Positions 9,393-16,995 of a DNA stretch of 64,000 nucleotides are shown here, one piece after another. A program made the translations under genes and the position numbers. How positions within the stretch are numbered: position 1 is the first letter of the stretch; each line of letters starts with the position of its first letter. The notes below the pieces were generated by a model. The model made no database searches, was not told the DNA's origin, and saw only the letters and a list, made by a program, of their open reading frames with translations. Origin of the DNA: JAVBLY01 sp031553035 (GTDB lineage: Bacteria; Bacillota; Clostridia; Peptostreptococcales; Anaerovoracaceae); NCBI GenBank assembly GCA_031553035.1, contig JAVBLY010000002.1, positions 1 through 64,000 on the forward strand, in the 5' to 3' direction.

Positions 9393-11126
9393 ATGATAAG
9401 ACAATTTTTACTTTTATCCGACCAGGCATGGAAGAACATGAAAAAATCCATAGCAGCCTCAGCAGCTGCCCACTTCAGCATGATCCTGCTTTCGCTGGTG
9501 ACCGCATTCGTATTCTGGCAGATACTAAAGCCCTTTATGGGAGGCGAAGTCAGCTGGAAGACCATGTGGATACTGTTCGGGGCGGGTATAGCAGCCGTCA
9601 TAGTCATCTATCTTCTCCATGTCATGGAGCACAACAGAATATATTTAAGCGGCAATCTGGCCTCATCGGAAAAGAGGATAAGTGTGGCGGAGCATATGCG
9701 TAGTCTGCCCTTAAGCTTCTTTGAGAGAAAGAACCTCACCGAGCTTGCCACAAATATAATGTCGGACTGCACACAGATAGAGACAGGCTTCACAAGCCTG
9801 ATACCATCTCTCATCGGCAATCTCATATCCATTACATTTACGTGCATAATCCTGAGTTTGGCAGACTGGCGCATGGCGCTGGCGGTCTTTATCACCACGC
9901 CGGTTTCATTCGGGCTCATACTTCTTACCACAAGATTTCAGAAAAAAGTTGCGGCAAAGCATTATGACACCACTCTTAATATGGATGCTGCCATGCAGGA
10001 GTATCTTGAGGGCATCAAAGTGACAAAGGCCTTCGGTCTTATGGGATCAGGCTATAAAGATCTTGAAAATGCATGCCTTGAAATGAAGCGGGTCAACATG
10101 CGGACAGAGGTGATGGCAGGATCATTGTCATCCATCTCCATCATCCTTTTGCGTCTTGGAACTCCGATAACCATTTATGCAGGTGTTAATCTTTTGACGG
10201 CAGGAACCCTGGATCCGGTTTATCTTCTCTTTTTCCTTCTGGTCGCAACCAGGATATACGGCAGTCTTGCAGCGCCTCTTTCAATGTGGGGAGATGTTGT
10301 GTATGCCGGAGTTGCCCTGTCACGGCTTAAGGAACTGAATGAGATACCCGTAATGGAAGGCAGTGATGATGCAGAAGTCAAAGACAACGGCATAAGCTTT
10401 GAAAACGTATCTTTTTCCTATAAAGAAGGTGAGGAAGTCCTTAGTGATATTTCCTTTGACATACCCCGGGGCAAGGTGACGGCACTGGTGGGGCCGTCGG
10501 GCTCAGGCAAGAGCACCGTGGCCAGACTTGCAGCAAGGTTTTGGGATGCAGACTCGGGACAGATAAGCATCGGCGGGATACCGGAAAAGAATATAGACCC
10601 CGAAAAGCTGCTCAGCCATATTTCCTTTGTGTTCCAGGAGGTCATCCTCTTTAACGATACTATATACGGGAATATAAAAATCGGTAAAAAAGATGCATCC
10701 CGTGATGAAGTCATAGCCGCCGCCAAAGCAGCAAACTGCGATGATTTTGTATCCAGGATGCCGGATGGATATGATACCGTCATAGGAGAAAACGGAAGCA
10801 CACTTTCGGGAGGCGAGAGGCAGCGTATCTCCATAGCCCGGGCCATATTAAAAGATGCACCGGTCATCATCCTTGACGAAGCCACGGCGGCACTGGATCC
10901 GGAAAACGAAGTAGAGATCCAGCAGGCGCTGTCACTTCTCACAAGAGATAAAACGACTCTCGTGATAGCCCACAGATTAAGAACAGTCACAGGCAGTGAT
11001 CAGATCATCGTACTGGACAAGGGCCGTGTGGCAGAGCAGGGCAGCCACCGTCAGCTTATGGAGAATACCGGTATCTATGCAAGAATGTATAACATACAGC
11101 AGAAAAGTCTGGGCTGGAATATCTGA
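9393..11126 (+). CDS. ABC transporter, fused permease-ATPase (second subunit of second pair)
   Basis: The 577-residue protein follows its partner after five bases. ATG at 9393 (first residues MIRQFLLLSDQAWKNMKK) is preferred because the upstream in-frame ATG lies inside the previous gene and GGAAGGAG precedes 9393. It has the membrane domain, then Walker A GPSGSGK (367-373), signature LSGGERQR, Walker B VIILDEAT and IAHRLRTV. It probably heterodimerises with the product of 7579-9387. Confidence 0.85.
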   Translation: MIRQFLLLSDQAWKNMKKSIAASAAAHFSMILLSLVTAFVFWQILKPFMGGEVSWKTMWILFGAGIAAVIVIYLLHVMEHNRIYLSGNLASSEKRISVAEHMRSLPLSFFERKNLTELATNIMSDCTQIETGFTSLIPSLIGNLISITFTCIILSLADWRMALAVFITTPVSFGLILLTTRFQKKVAAKHYDTTLNMDAAMQEYLEGIKVTKAFGLMGSGYKDLENACLEMKRVNMRTEVMAGSLSSISIILLRLGTPITIYAGVNLLTAGTLDPVYLLFFLLVATRIYGSLAAPLSMWGDVVYAGVALSRLKELNEIPVMEGSDDAEVKDNGISFENVSFSYKEGEEVLSDISFDIPRGKVTALVGPSGSGKSTVARLAARFWDADSGQISIGGIPEKNIDPEKLLSHISFVFQEVILFNDTIYGNIKIGKKDASRDEVIAAAKAANCDDFVSRMPDGYDTVIGENGSTLSGGERQRISIARAILKDAPVIILDEATAALDPENEVEIQQALSLLTRDKTTLVIAHRLRTVTGSDQIIVLDKGRVAEQGSHRQLMENTGIYARMYNIQQKSLGWNI

Positions 11127-11158
11127 TATAAATTGTATTTATTCTATTGTTATAGTAT

Positions 11159-11203
11159 AAGGAATGTAGGGAATATAAGGAGTGCAAGGAATGGAGGTGT
11201 GAA
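11159..11203 (+). repeat. Degenerate 9-bp tandem repeat, five units
   Basis: The purine-rich track can be cut into AAGGAATGT, AGGGAATAT, AAGGAGTGC, AAGGAATGG and AGGTGTGAA. Each unit holds a Shine-Dalgarno-like core. The last units supply the ribosome site for the small frame that follows at 11205. Confidence 0.5.
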
Positions 11204-11204
11204 A

Positions 11205-11294
11205 ATGAACTCCACATTGTCGGCTTTAAAAGAAGCACAGGCATGCTCGGGTACAAGCTCTCCGAATCCGATAAATACTAATGTAATTCATTAG
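11205..11294 (+). CDS. Possible 29-residue peptide
   Basis: An ATG seven bases after GGAGGTG opens a 29-codon frame that begins MNSTLSALKEAQACSG and ends at TAG (11292-11294). The peptide has one cysteine and no membrane segment. No family is recognised. It lies in the 325-base gap between the ABC pair and the GntR operon. Only the ribosome site supports translation, so it may be chance or a remnant. Confidence 0.3.
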   Translation: MNSTLSALKEAQACSGTSSPNPINTNVIH

Positions 11295-11369
11295 GCATAC
11301 GAAATTTGATAAACCAGGTTTTAATGTCGTCTTAGACAGGCGGCATTATTATTTGGTTTTATTTTTGTA

Positions 11370-11412
11370 TTGACAATATCATCAGTGCAGTACATACTGT
11401 ATATAGTGTTCA
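11370..11412 (+). promoter_or_regulatory. Promoter of the first GntR/ABC operon
   Basis: TTGACA (11370-11375) and a weak minus-ten CATACT (11393-11398) are 17 bases apart. The AT-rich imperfect palindrome ATACTGTATATAGTGT overlaps the start region and may be the GntR self-regulatory site, as in other YtrA-type operons. Confidence 0.45.
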
Positions 11413-11451
11413 TATCGATAGTTTTTGATTTTATGAAAGGAAGAGAAGTAT

Positions 11452-11832
11452 ATGAAAATCATCGTATCTAACCGTTCAGGGGTTCCCATATACGAACAGA
11501 TCAAAGAACAGATCAAAGATGCGATTTTTTCCGGTGAACTACAGGAAGACGACTTACTGCCTTCCATACGCAAACTGGCACGGGACTTGAAAATAAGCGT
11601 TATCACAACCACACGTGCATACAGTGATCTGGAGCAAGAAGGTTTTATTGTAAATGTACAGGGGAAGGGGTGTTATGTGCTGCCCCGAAACAAGGAACTG
11701 GCAGTGGAAAATGCCATGCACAGGATGGAAGATGCACTCAGCACCGCCATCTCGGCAGCGAGGTCCGAAGACATCGATAAGGATGAGTTAATAGAAAGGG
11801 TAAATCTTTTATGGGGGATAGATGATGAATAA
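11452..11832 (+). CDS. GntR family regulator, YtrA subfamily
   Basis: The 126-residue protein begins MKIIVSNRSGVPIYEQIKEQ, the usual start of YtrA-type GntR repressors. It has the winged helix around residues 10-75, with LPSIRKLARDLKISVITTTRAYSDL split between the two DNA-binding helices, and no effector domain. It precedes and overlaps an ABC ATPase gene. Family members repress their own exporter operon and respond to cell-envelope stress. GAAAGGAAGAGAAG precedes the start. Confidence 0.88.
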   Translation: MKIIVSNRSGVPIYEQIKEQIKDAIFSGELQEDDLLPSIRKLARDLKISVITTTRAYSDLEQEGFIVNVQGKGCYVLPRNKELAVENAMHRMEDALSTAISAARSEDIDKDELIERVNLLWGIDDE

Positions 11833-12682
11833 TAGTACAAAGAACAATATGCTGGAGGTTAGGGGCCTCAGCAAGGAATACGACACATTCAAATTAAATA
11901 AAATCAGCTTCGATGTGCAGACAGGCTATATCATGGGTTTTATCGGGCCTAACGGCACAGGAAAGACCACTACGATCAAAGAGATCTTAAATATCATAAA
12001 GAGGAGTTCCGGCAGCGTCAAAATCATGGGCAGGGAGATGGATATATCTGATAACATGCAGCTCGGTGTCGTGATGGATACGCCCATGTATGTGGAAGAG
12101 TGGACTCTCCGTGATGTGGAAAATGCCATATCGCCGTTTTACAAAACCTGGGATAAGGCTAAATTCAAAGGATATCTTAACAGGTTCGGTCTCGATCCCG
12201 GGAAAAAGGTGCAGGAACTGTCCCGCGGTATGAAGGTCAAGCTTCAGATAGCCGCAGCTCTGTCCCATGATGCCAGATTGCTTATTCTGGACGAGCCCAC
12301 AAGCGGCCTGGATCCTGTTGCAAGAGACGAGATATGCGATCTTCTTCAGGAATTCGTATCCGATGAAGGCAGGAGCGTTCTTTTTTCCACACATATAACT
12401 ACCGATCTGGACAAAATAGCTGATCACATCACATTTATCCTAGACGGCCGCATAGTTTTTACCGGCGAAAAGGATATTCTGATGGAAAAATATACCCGCA
12501 TCACCGGAGGTCCGGGAGCCCTGAGCCCTGAGCAGAAGAATCTTGTCATCGGTTACAGGGAATATGAAAATGGATTTGAGGGAATGCTGGAAACCGGCAA
12601 TTTGGGCGGTCTGCCAAAGTCGGTGATTACAGAGGATATAACACTGGATGAGATCATAATTTTTATGAGCAAGGGGGCGTAA
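11822..12682 (+). CDS. ABC transporter ATP-binding protein (exporter, BcrA/YtrB type)
   Basis: The 286-residue ATPase has Walker A GPNGTGKTTT, signature LSRGMKVKLQIA, Walker B LLILDEPTSGLD and the H-loop STHITTDLDKIA. The LSRGM signature is typical of the YtrB/BcrA group of exporter ATPases. It overlaps the GntR gene by 11 bases; ATG at 11825 is an equal alternative start. It works with the permease at 12687-13364. Substrate unknown; lantibiotic or envelope-stress roles are known for relatives. Confidence 0.88.
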   Translation: MMNNSTKNNMLEVRGLSKEYDTFKLNKISFDVQTGYIMGFIGPNGTGKTTTIKEILNIIKRSSGSVKIMGREMDISDNMQLGVVMDTPMYVEEWTLRDVENAISPFYKTWDKAKFKGYLNRFGLDPGKKVQELSRGMKVKLQIAAALSHDARLLILDEPTSGLDPVARDEICDLLQEFVSDEGRSVLFSTHITTDLDKIADHITFILDGRIVFTGEKDILMEKYTRITGGPGALSPEQKNLVIGYREYENGFEGMLETGNLGGLPKSVITEDITLDEIIIFMSKGA

Positions 12683-12686
12683 ATTG

Positions 12687-13364
12687 ATGACAAATTTGAA
12701 GAATTTTATTGTATTAGACTATTTGACCGTTAAGCCGTATTTCACTATTAAAAACCTGCTGATATTCTCGTTTGTGGCATTGTTTCTGACTACCATGTCA
12801 CATGACATTTCATCCGGGATTGGCGTCGGGTTAATGATAGCAACACTTTTGCTGGGATATCCCTTCGCCATAGGTGAAAAAAGTAATCTGGATGCGCTCT
12901 ATACAACGCTTTCCATAAAGAAAAAAGAAGTCGTGAAAGGGCGGTTCATGTTTGCTCTTATCATCAATATCTGCGCTATCGTATTTTCGAATGTTCTTGC
13001 GGTAGCAGGACTGTATATCTCCAGAATAGGCGGGTTTGCAACCGATATCGGAGTGGGAGGATATGCTGAATCGCTGCTGATCCTGTCTTTGATATTTATT
13101 TTTACGCAGGCTGTACAGATTCCGTTTTTTTTCAAGCTGGGGTATACAAAGGCAAAAGTTCTCAGCATAATACCGTTTATAATTCTTATGCTGGGTTTTA
13201 TGGCATTTTTAAATATCAAAAGCATAAATATCTGGTTGGTGGAGGGCCTCGAAAGCTTATCTATAAAAGGCATGATCGTCCCATTGGCCGCACTATCTTT
13301 TGTGATCATCGTGGGATTATCTTACTGCCTGTCGGTCAAATTCTATAAGAAACGGGAGTTTTAA
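12687..13364 (+). CDS. ABC-2 type membrane permease of the GntR operon
   Basis: The 225-residue protein has about six hydrophobic helices, consistent with the ABC2_membrane_5 type of permease. The start ATG at 12687 follows AAGGGGGCG and lies four bases after the ATPase stop. The cytosolic segment with GEKSNLDALYTTLSIKKKEVV is the usual coupling region of this family. It forms the membrane part of the exporter. A short GGCTGC/GCAGCC hairpin without U-run follows at 13367-13385. Confidence 0.8.
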   Translation: MTNLKNFIVLDYLTVKPYFTIKNLLIFSFVALFLTTMSHDISSGIGVGLMIATLLLGYPFAIGEKSNLDALYTTLSIKKKEVVKGRFMFALIINICAIVFSNVLAVAGLYISRIGGFATDIGVGGYAESLLILSLIFIFTQAVQIPFFFKLGYTKAKVLSIIPFIILMLGFMAFLNIKSINIWLVEGLESLSIKGMIVPLAALSFVIIVGLSYCLSVKFYKKREF

Positions 13365-13524
13365 AAGGCTGCGCGCTGGGCAGCCAACCGCCAGTCAATT
13401 GTGCTGTATCAATGTAAATTTCACTCCACTGATTATCTGCTATATCACAAGGAATTCTCAATCGGATATGATATAATGATCGAAAAATACCCTAAAGAAA
13501 AGATCCCGCCACTTCGAGTAATTT

Positions 13525-13533
13525 TGTTATAAT
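13525..13533 (+). promoter_or_regulatory. Extended minus-ten promoter
   Basis: TGTTATAAT is a perfect TGn plus TATAAT extended minus-ten box, 78 bases before the tocopherol-cyclase-like start. No good minus-35 box is visible, as is usual for extended minus-ten promoters. A second TATAAT occurs at 13472-13477. Confidence 0.45.
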
Positions 13534-13573
13534 AAATTGAAACCAGAGGAGTGAACAGAGGAGGATCATGATG

Positions 13574-13597
13574 AATATGGTCCGCAAATATGGTCCG
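13574..13597 (+). repeat. 13-bp tandem duplication at the start of the tocopherol-cyclase-like gene
   Basis: AATATGGTCCG occurs at 13574-13584 and again at 13587-13597, an offset of 13 bases. Removing one unit would join the ATGATG at 13568-13573, which follows GAGGAGGATC, in frame to the downstream gene. The duplication therefore shifts the apparent original start out of frame. Confidence 0.6.
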
Positions 13598-13610
13598 TTT
13601 TGGAGCAGTA

Positions 13611-14438
13611 ATGAAAGGTTATTTTGAAGGTTGGTTTTATAAGCACCAGAACAAGTCGGAAACTGTATCGCTGATCCCGGGGATAGCTGATGACACGGCT
13701 TTTATTCAAGTGATCACACATGAGAAACCGTATTTTTTCCCATTCCCTATATCTGAATTTACCAAAAAAGGTGAGGATGTAATTATCGGACGCAACTTTT
13801 TTTCTGATAAGGGAATAGATGTAGATATCGACTATGAAGGAGATAGGATCAAAGGCTGTATCAAATATGAGGATCTTACGCCCATTCATGGCGATATAAT
13901 GGGATTCTTCAGATTCCTTCCTTTGCAGTGCAGGCACGGAGTTATAAGCCTCCATCACAGTCTTAGAGGCAGCCTTGAAATCAACGGCAGACATCTGGAC
14001 ATTAACAACGGGACCGGCTATATCGAAAAAGACAGCGGCCGGTCATTTCCAAAGAATTATGCCTGGATCCAGAGCAATGATTTCCCCGAAAAATGCTGCG
14101 TAATGGCTGCAATTGCCCATATACCGTTTCTTGTAACAGATTTTCAAGGGATCATCTGTGTGGTGTGGTATAAGGGAAGGGAATACAGGCTGGCAACCTA
14201 TAACGGAGCCAAGGTCATCCATTATTCAAAAGACCGAATAACCATCAAGCGGGGCAAGTTCCTGCTGGATATAGATATATTTGAAAATAAGGGACATATG
14301 CTGCTTGCTCCCAAAACCGGCAAAATGACAGATAACATCAAAGAAGCACCTTCATGCAGAGCAATATTCAAGTTTTATGAGAATGATGACTTGATTTTCC
14401 AAATGGACAGCGAAAAGTCAAGCTTTGAGTTTGTGTAA
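13611..14438 (+). CDS. Tocopherol cyclase family-like protein
   Basis: The 275-residue protein begins MKGYFEGWFYKHQNKSETVS, matching the opening of bacterial proteins named after tocopherol cyclase (PF14249-like beta-barrel fold). Bacteria of this kind do not make tocopherol, so the name reflects fold only and the function is unknown. ATG at 13611 has GGAG five bases upstream. A stronger ribosome site (GAGGAGG) serves ATG codons at 13568/13571, which now open an 18-codon frame ending at 13627 that overlaps this start. That could give translational coupling or mark a damaged start. In-frame ATG at 13590 is another possibility. Confidence 0.65.
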   Translation: MKGYFEGWFYKHQNKSETVSLIPGIADDTAFIQVITHEKPYFFPFPISEFTKKGEDVIIGRNFFSDKGIDVDIDYEGDRIKGCIKYEDLTPIHGDIMGFFRFLPLQCRHGVISLHHSLRGSLEINGRHLDINNGTGYIEKDSGRSFPKNYAWIQSNDFPEKCCVMAAIAHIPFLVTDFQGIICVVWYKGREYRLATYNGAKVIHYSKDRITIKRGKFLLDIDIFENKGHMLLAPKTGKMTDNIKEAPSCRAIFKFYENDDLIFQMDSEKSSFEFV

Positions 14439-14444
14439 TGTGTA

Positions 14445-14467
14445 GAGCTTTTAGGCTCCTTTTTTTG
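14445..14467 (+). terminator. Rho-independent terminator
   Basis: GAGC (14445-14448) pairs with GCTC (14455-14458) over a six-base loop, followed by a run of seven T. The stem is short but the U-run is good and it lies directly after the tocopherol-cyclase-like gene. Confidence 0.5.
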
Positions 14468-14682
14468 TTGCTGGAATTGTCTGATTTAGCAGGGTAAAAT
14501 AGGCAAGTTTATACAAATAGAGTTTTAAAAACGTTGAAAATTGCGGGTTTACATTTTACAAAAAAATAGGGTGCCATAAGTTTCCCGGGACAAACATTTA
14601 TAAAAATAATTGTAATACGTGTTTATATGACTGAAGACAATACAGTTTTGATTTATCAAGATGTTGAACTTGATAAAAATTC

Positions 14683-15059
14683 AAGGAGCTGTCTCAAAAT
14701 ACAATTCGGTTCCATAAATTTGAAAAACTCTCACTAATACAGCTTGAAAGCCAATATAAGTGACAAAAACTGTCATAGAATATAGGTATTTCCGGATATT
14801 AGTGACAGTTTTAACTCCAAGAATTTGAAAAACTCTCACTAAATACCGTTTTGAAGCCAACATAGTGAGAATAACTGTCACTAACGGGCAAAAATATTGG
14901 GTTTTAGTGACAGTTTGCCACGTTTCTGTTGATTTTTCACACATAATCTTGATTTTCAGCCAGAGTCCCGCATTTTTCTTGCCCATAATGATTTTGTTAA
15001 ACCCACAACAAGAGTGGTGTTTCAGCATCCATTCAGCATCCATTTTGAGCCAGCCCCTT
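14683..15059. mobile_element. MITE-like element with 18-bp terminal inverted repeats
   Basis: The left end AAGGAGCTGTCTCAAAAT (14683-14700) and the right end, reverse complement AAGGGGCTGGCTCAAAAT (15042-15059), match at 16 of 18 positions. Ends of the GGGCTGTCTCAAAA kind are common on insertion sequences. The 377-bp interior has no transposase; a reverse frame of 120 codons spans it but looks like chance. Inside are two 105-bp tandem copies and a doubled CAGCATCCATT at 15023-15044. Flanks TTCAA and TTCGA could be an imperfect target duplication. An 8-bp hairpin TTATCAAG/CTTGATAA stands just outside the left end (14653-14676). The surrounding 14468-15168 stretch is AT-rich and otherwise holds no gene. 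Confidence 0.5.
14717..14926. repeat. Two imperfect 105-bp tandem copies
   Basis: Both copies start AATTTGAAAAACTCTCACTA (14717 and 14822) and contain AACTGTCA and TTAGTGACAGTTT at matching places. Each holds inverted AGTGACA/TGTCACT-type motifs that could fold. They lie inside the MITE-like element. Confidence 0.6.
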
Positions 15060-15168
15060 CGAACAGAAGGCAGGAGACAAGTTAAAAGAAGTATTGACCA
15101 TTATTATCTCGATATTGTAATTGCAGTAGGTTATAGGGTACTCATGTCGATAACATCCGACTTGTGAT

Positions 15169-15357
15169 TTAGAGTTCACGCTTCTTATATTTGACAAACA
15201 AACCAATTGACAAAAATATTGTGCCTAAAATAGAAGCAGATAACACAGATATTGGATTAAAGACAATAGGGCCAATCATAGTAGCATTTGTAATTGTTGA
15301 AATTCCGTTATTTGCGATTTGTGCTATTAAAGTATTTACAACAATATCCAAAATCAA
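15169..15357 (-). pseudogene. Short hydrophobic frame, possible gene remnant
   Basis: A reverse frame encodes a hydrophobic segment (NPISVLSASILGTIFLSIGL) followed by FVKYKKREL and a stop. The frame stays open upstream past 15357 into the 3' end of msrB in another phase, without a clear ATG or ribosome site. The region is much richer in A+T than its neighbours. It may be the tail of a lost membrane protein or a small membrane peptide. No family is recognised. Confidence 0.25.
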
Positions 15358-15395
15358 AATGAGTTCACCATTGTTTTGTCTATGAATATATATTC

Positions 15396-15854
15396 CTAAA
15401 CAGAAAACAGTGACTTATAATCCCCGTATCCTTCATCATCCATATCTTCATACGGTATGAATCTAAGCGATGCGCTGTTGATGCAGTAGCGCAGCCCGCC
15501 TTCAGTGGCAGGGCCGTCGTCAAAGACATGTCCAAGATGGGAATCACCTGTTTTGCTCCTTACCTCAGTTCTTATCATACCAAGACTTTTGTCTGAAAGT
15601 TCTTCGACCAGATCATTGCTCATGGGCTTGGAAAAACTGGGCCAGCCGCATCCGGATTCAAATTTGTCCGCAGAAATGAAAAGAGGCTCACCGGTTGTTA
15701 TGTCCACATATATGCCCTTTCTGAACTCTCTGTCATACTCATTTTGGAATGGCCGCTCAGTCATATTTTCCTGGGTCACAGAGTATTGAAGTCCGGTCAG
15801 CTCTTTTTTAAGCTCTTCTTTTGATTTTTTCTTAAATATATTATTTTTTTTCAT
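15396..15854 (-). CDS. msrB: Peptide-methionine (R)-S-oxide reductase MsrB
   Basis: The complete 152-residue MsrB reduces methionine-R-sulfoxide in proteins using a thiol donor. It contains SGCGWPSFSKP, the central RSKTGDSHLGHVFDDGP, and the catalytic cysteine in RYCINSASL, which also holds the conserved asparagine. The paired CxxC zinc cysteines of many MsrB proteins are not seen. The N-terminal 30 residues are Lys-rich. The start at 15854 has AAGGGTG upstream. A second, incomplete paralogue sits at the left window edge on the same strand. Confidence 0.93.
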   Translation of the reverse strand: MKKNNIFKKKSKEELKKELTGLQYSVTQENMTERPFQNEYDREFRKGIYVDITTGEPLFISADKFESGCGWPSFSKPMSNDLVEELSDKSLGMIRTEVRSKTGDSHLGHVFDDGPATEGGLRYCINSASLRFIPYEDMDDEGYGDYKSLFSV

Positions 15855-15951
15855 TTACAATACACCCTTATTAGAGATTTTACCTAAGTAATCCGATATA
15901 TTCAATATACAGTAAATTTCCCGACAAGCCAATGGAGTCAATGAGGTTTTT

Positions 15952-16890
15952 ATGAAAAAAGCAATAGTTATAATTATATCTTCGCTGCTTGTATTTACTG
16001 TGGTATCGACCGCAGTGACAGGTGTGATAATGTTTGATAAAACTTCACAGCTCGTCACAAATGAACAGACGGTGGGCTATGGCAAGGAATTCCCAGGTAA
16101 AAACAAAATAGAAAAGTCCAGTATCACATCGTCCTTTGATGATCACCATATCCCTTTCGATTACATCTACGCAAAGGATATCGATTCCATGGACAATAAG
16201 ACTGTGATCATCGTTCATGGCCTAAGCGGCAACAGGCATACGGTAAATCATATGGCAGCTTTTTTTACGGAACATGGATATAATGTCATCGCTTACGACC
16301 AGAGAAGCCATGGAGAAAATACAGCCGAATACACTACTTACGGATATTATGAACGTGAAGATCTGGCTGATCTCGTCAGTTTTGTGAGAGAAAAAACTGG
16401 CAAGGCGATCGGATTATGGGGATGGTCATATGGCGGTATAACAGTTGGATTATCGCTAGACAAAAAGGTGGTTTCAGAAAATGTTTCTTTTGCCGTTATG
16501 GAATCTCCTGTCAGCAGCATGGAAGGGATCATCAAGTATGAGCTTGAAAAAATGGACACCGCTGTTCCTGTTTCATATTTGCTTTTTGCAGGCAACATAG
16601 TAAATAAAATCAAGCTGGGTTTCACTTATGGCGACGCTGACCTCACAAAGCAGATCGCAGACACGGAAGTTCCCGTACTCATAATAAATACTAAAGCCGA
16701 CCAAATCGTTCCCTATCCTATGGGAACTGATGTATTCGACGCCATCAGAGGGGAAAACAAAGAAATCATGACTGTAGATGACTCAAAGCACACTGAAATC
16801 TGGGACGATCACAGGGAAGAGTATAAAGAAAAAATCGAAAACTTCATTGAACGATTTGCCCATCCGAAACGGAAGGGTTTGCCCGTCTGA
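15952..16890 (+). CDS. Membrane-anchored alpha/beta hydrolase (S33-like)
   Basis: The 312-residue protein begins with an uncleaved signal anchor (residues 5-27). The hydrolase domain has IIVHGLSGNR, the nucleophile elbow GWSYGG (Ser159), the acid in KADQIVP (Asp250) and the histidine in SKHTEI (His280). Such YqkD-like enzymes are outward-facing esterases or peptidases of unknown substrate. The last codons lie in a tandem 23-bp duplication (about 16858-16902) of a CCGAAACGGAAGG-type unit, which seems to have set the present stop. Confidence 0.8.
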   Translation: MKKAIVIIISSLLVFTVVSTAVTGVIMFDKTSQLVTNEQTVGYGKEFPGKNKIEKSSITSSFDDHHIPFDYIYAKDIDSMDNKTVIIVHGLSGNRHTVNHMAAFFTEHGYNVIAYDQRSHGENTAEYTTYGYYEREDLADLVSFVREKTGKAIGLWGWSYGGITVGLSLDKKVVSENVSFAVMESPVSSMEGIIKYELEKMDTAVPVSYLLFAGNIVNKIKLGFTYGDADLTKQIADTEVPVLIINTKADQIVPYPMGTDVFDAIRGENKEIMTVDDSKHTEIWDDHREEYKEKIENFIERFAHPKRKGLPV

Positions 16891-16919
16891 AACGGAAGGA
16901 TTGGCCATTTTTCTAAACT

Positions 16920-16966
16920 AAAGGATGCGATCTGCCAGGCTTTATGCCCGATAAATCGCATCCTTT
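16920..16966. terminator. Bidirectional terminator hairpin
   Basis: AAAGGATGCGAT (16920-16931) and ATCGCATCCTTT (16955-16966) form a perfect 12-bp stem between two convergent genes. The A/T ends give short U-runs on both strands. Confidence 0.7.
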
Positions 16967-16995
16967 GATGTTGATATGAATATTATCCGGCAGTA

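Noticed and set aside
14681..15043. A 120-codon reverse frame across the MITE-like element
   Set aside because: It consists of the tandem repeats and terminal repeats read in one phase, has no ribosome site and repeats its own sequence; it is a by-product of the element.
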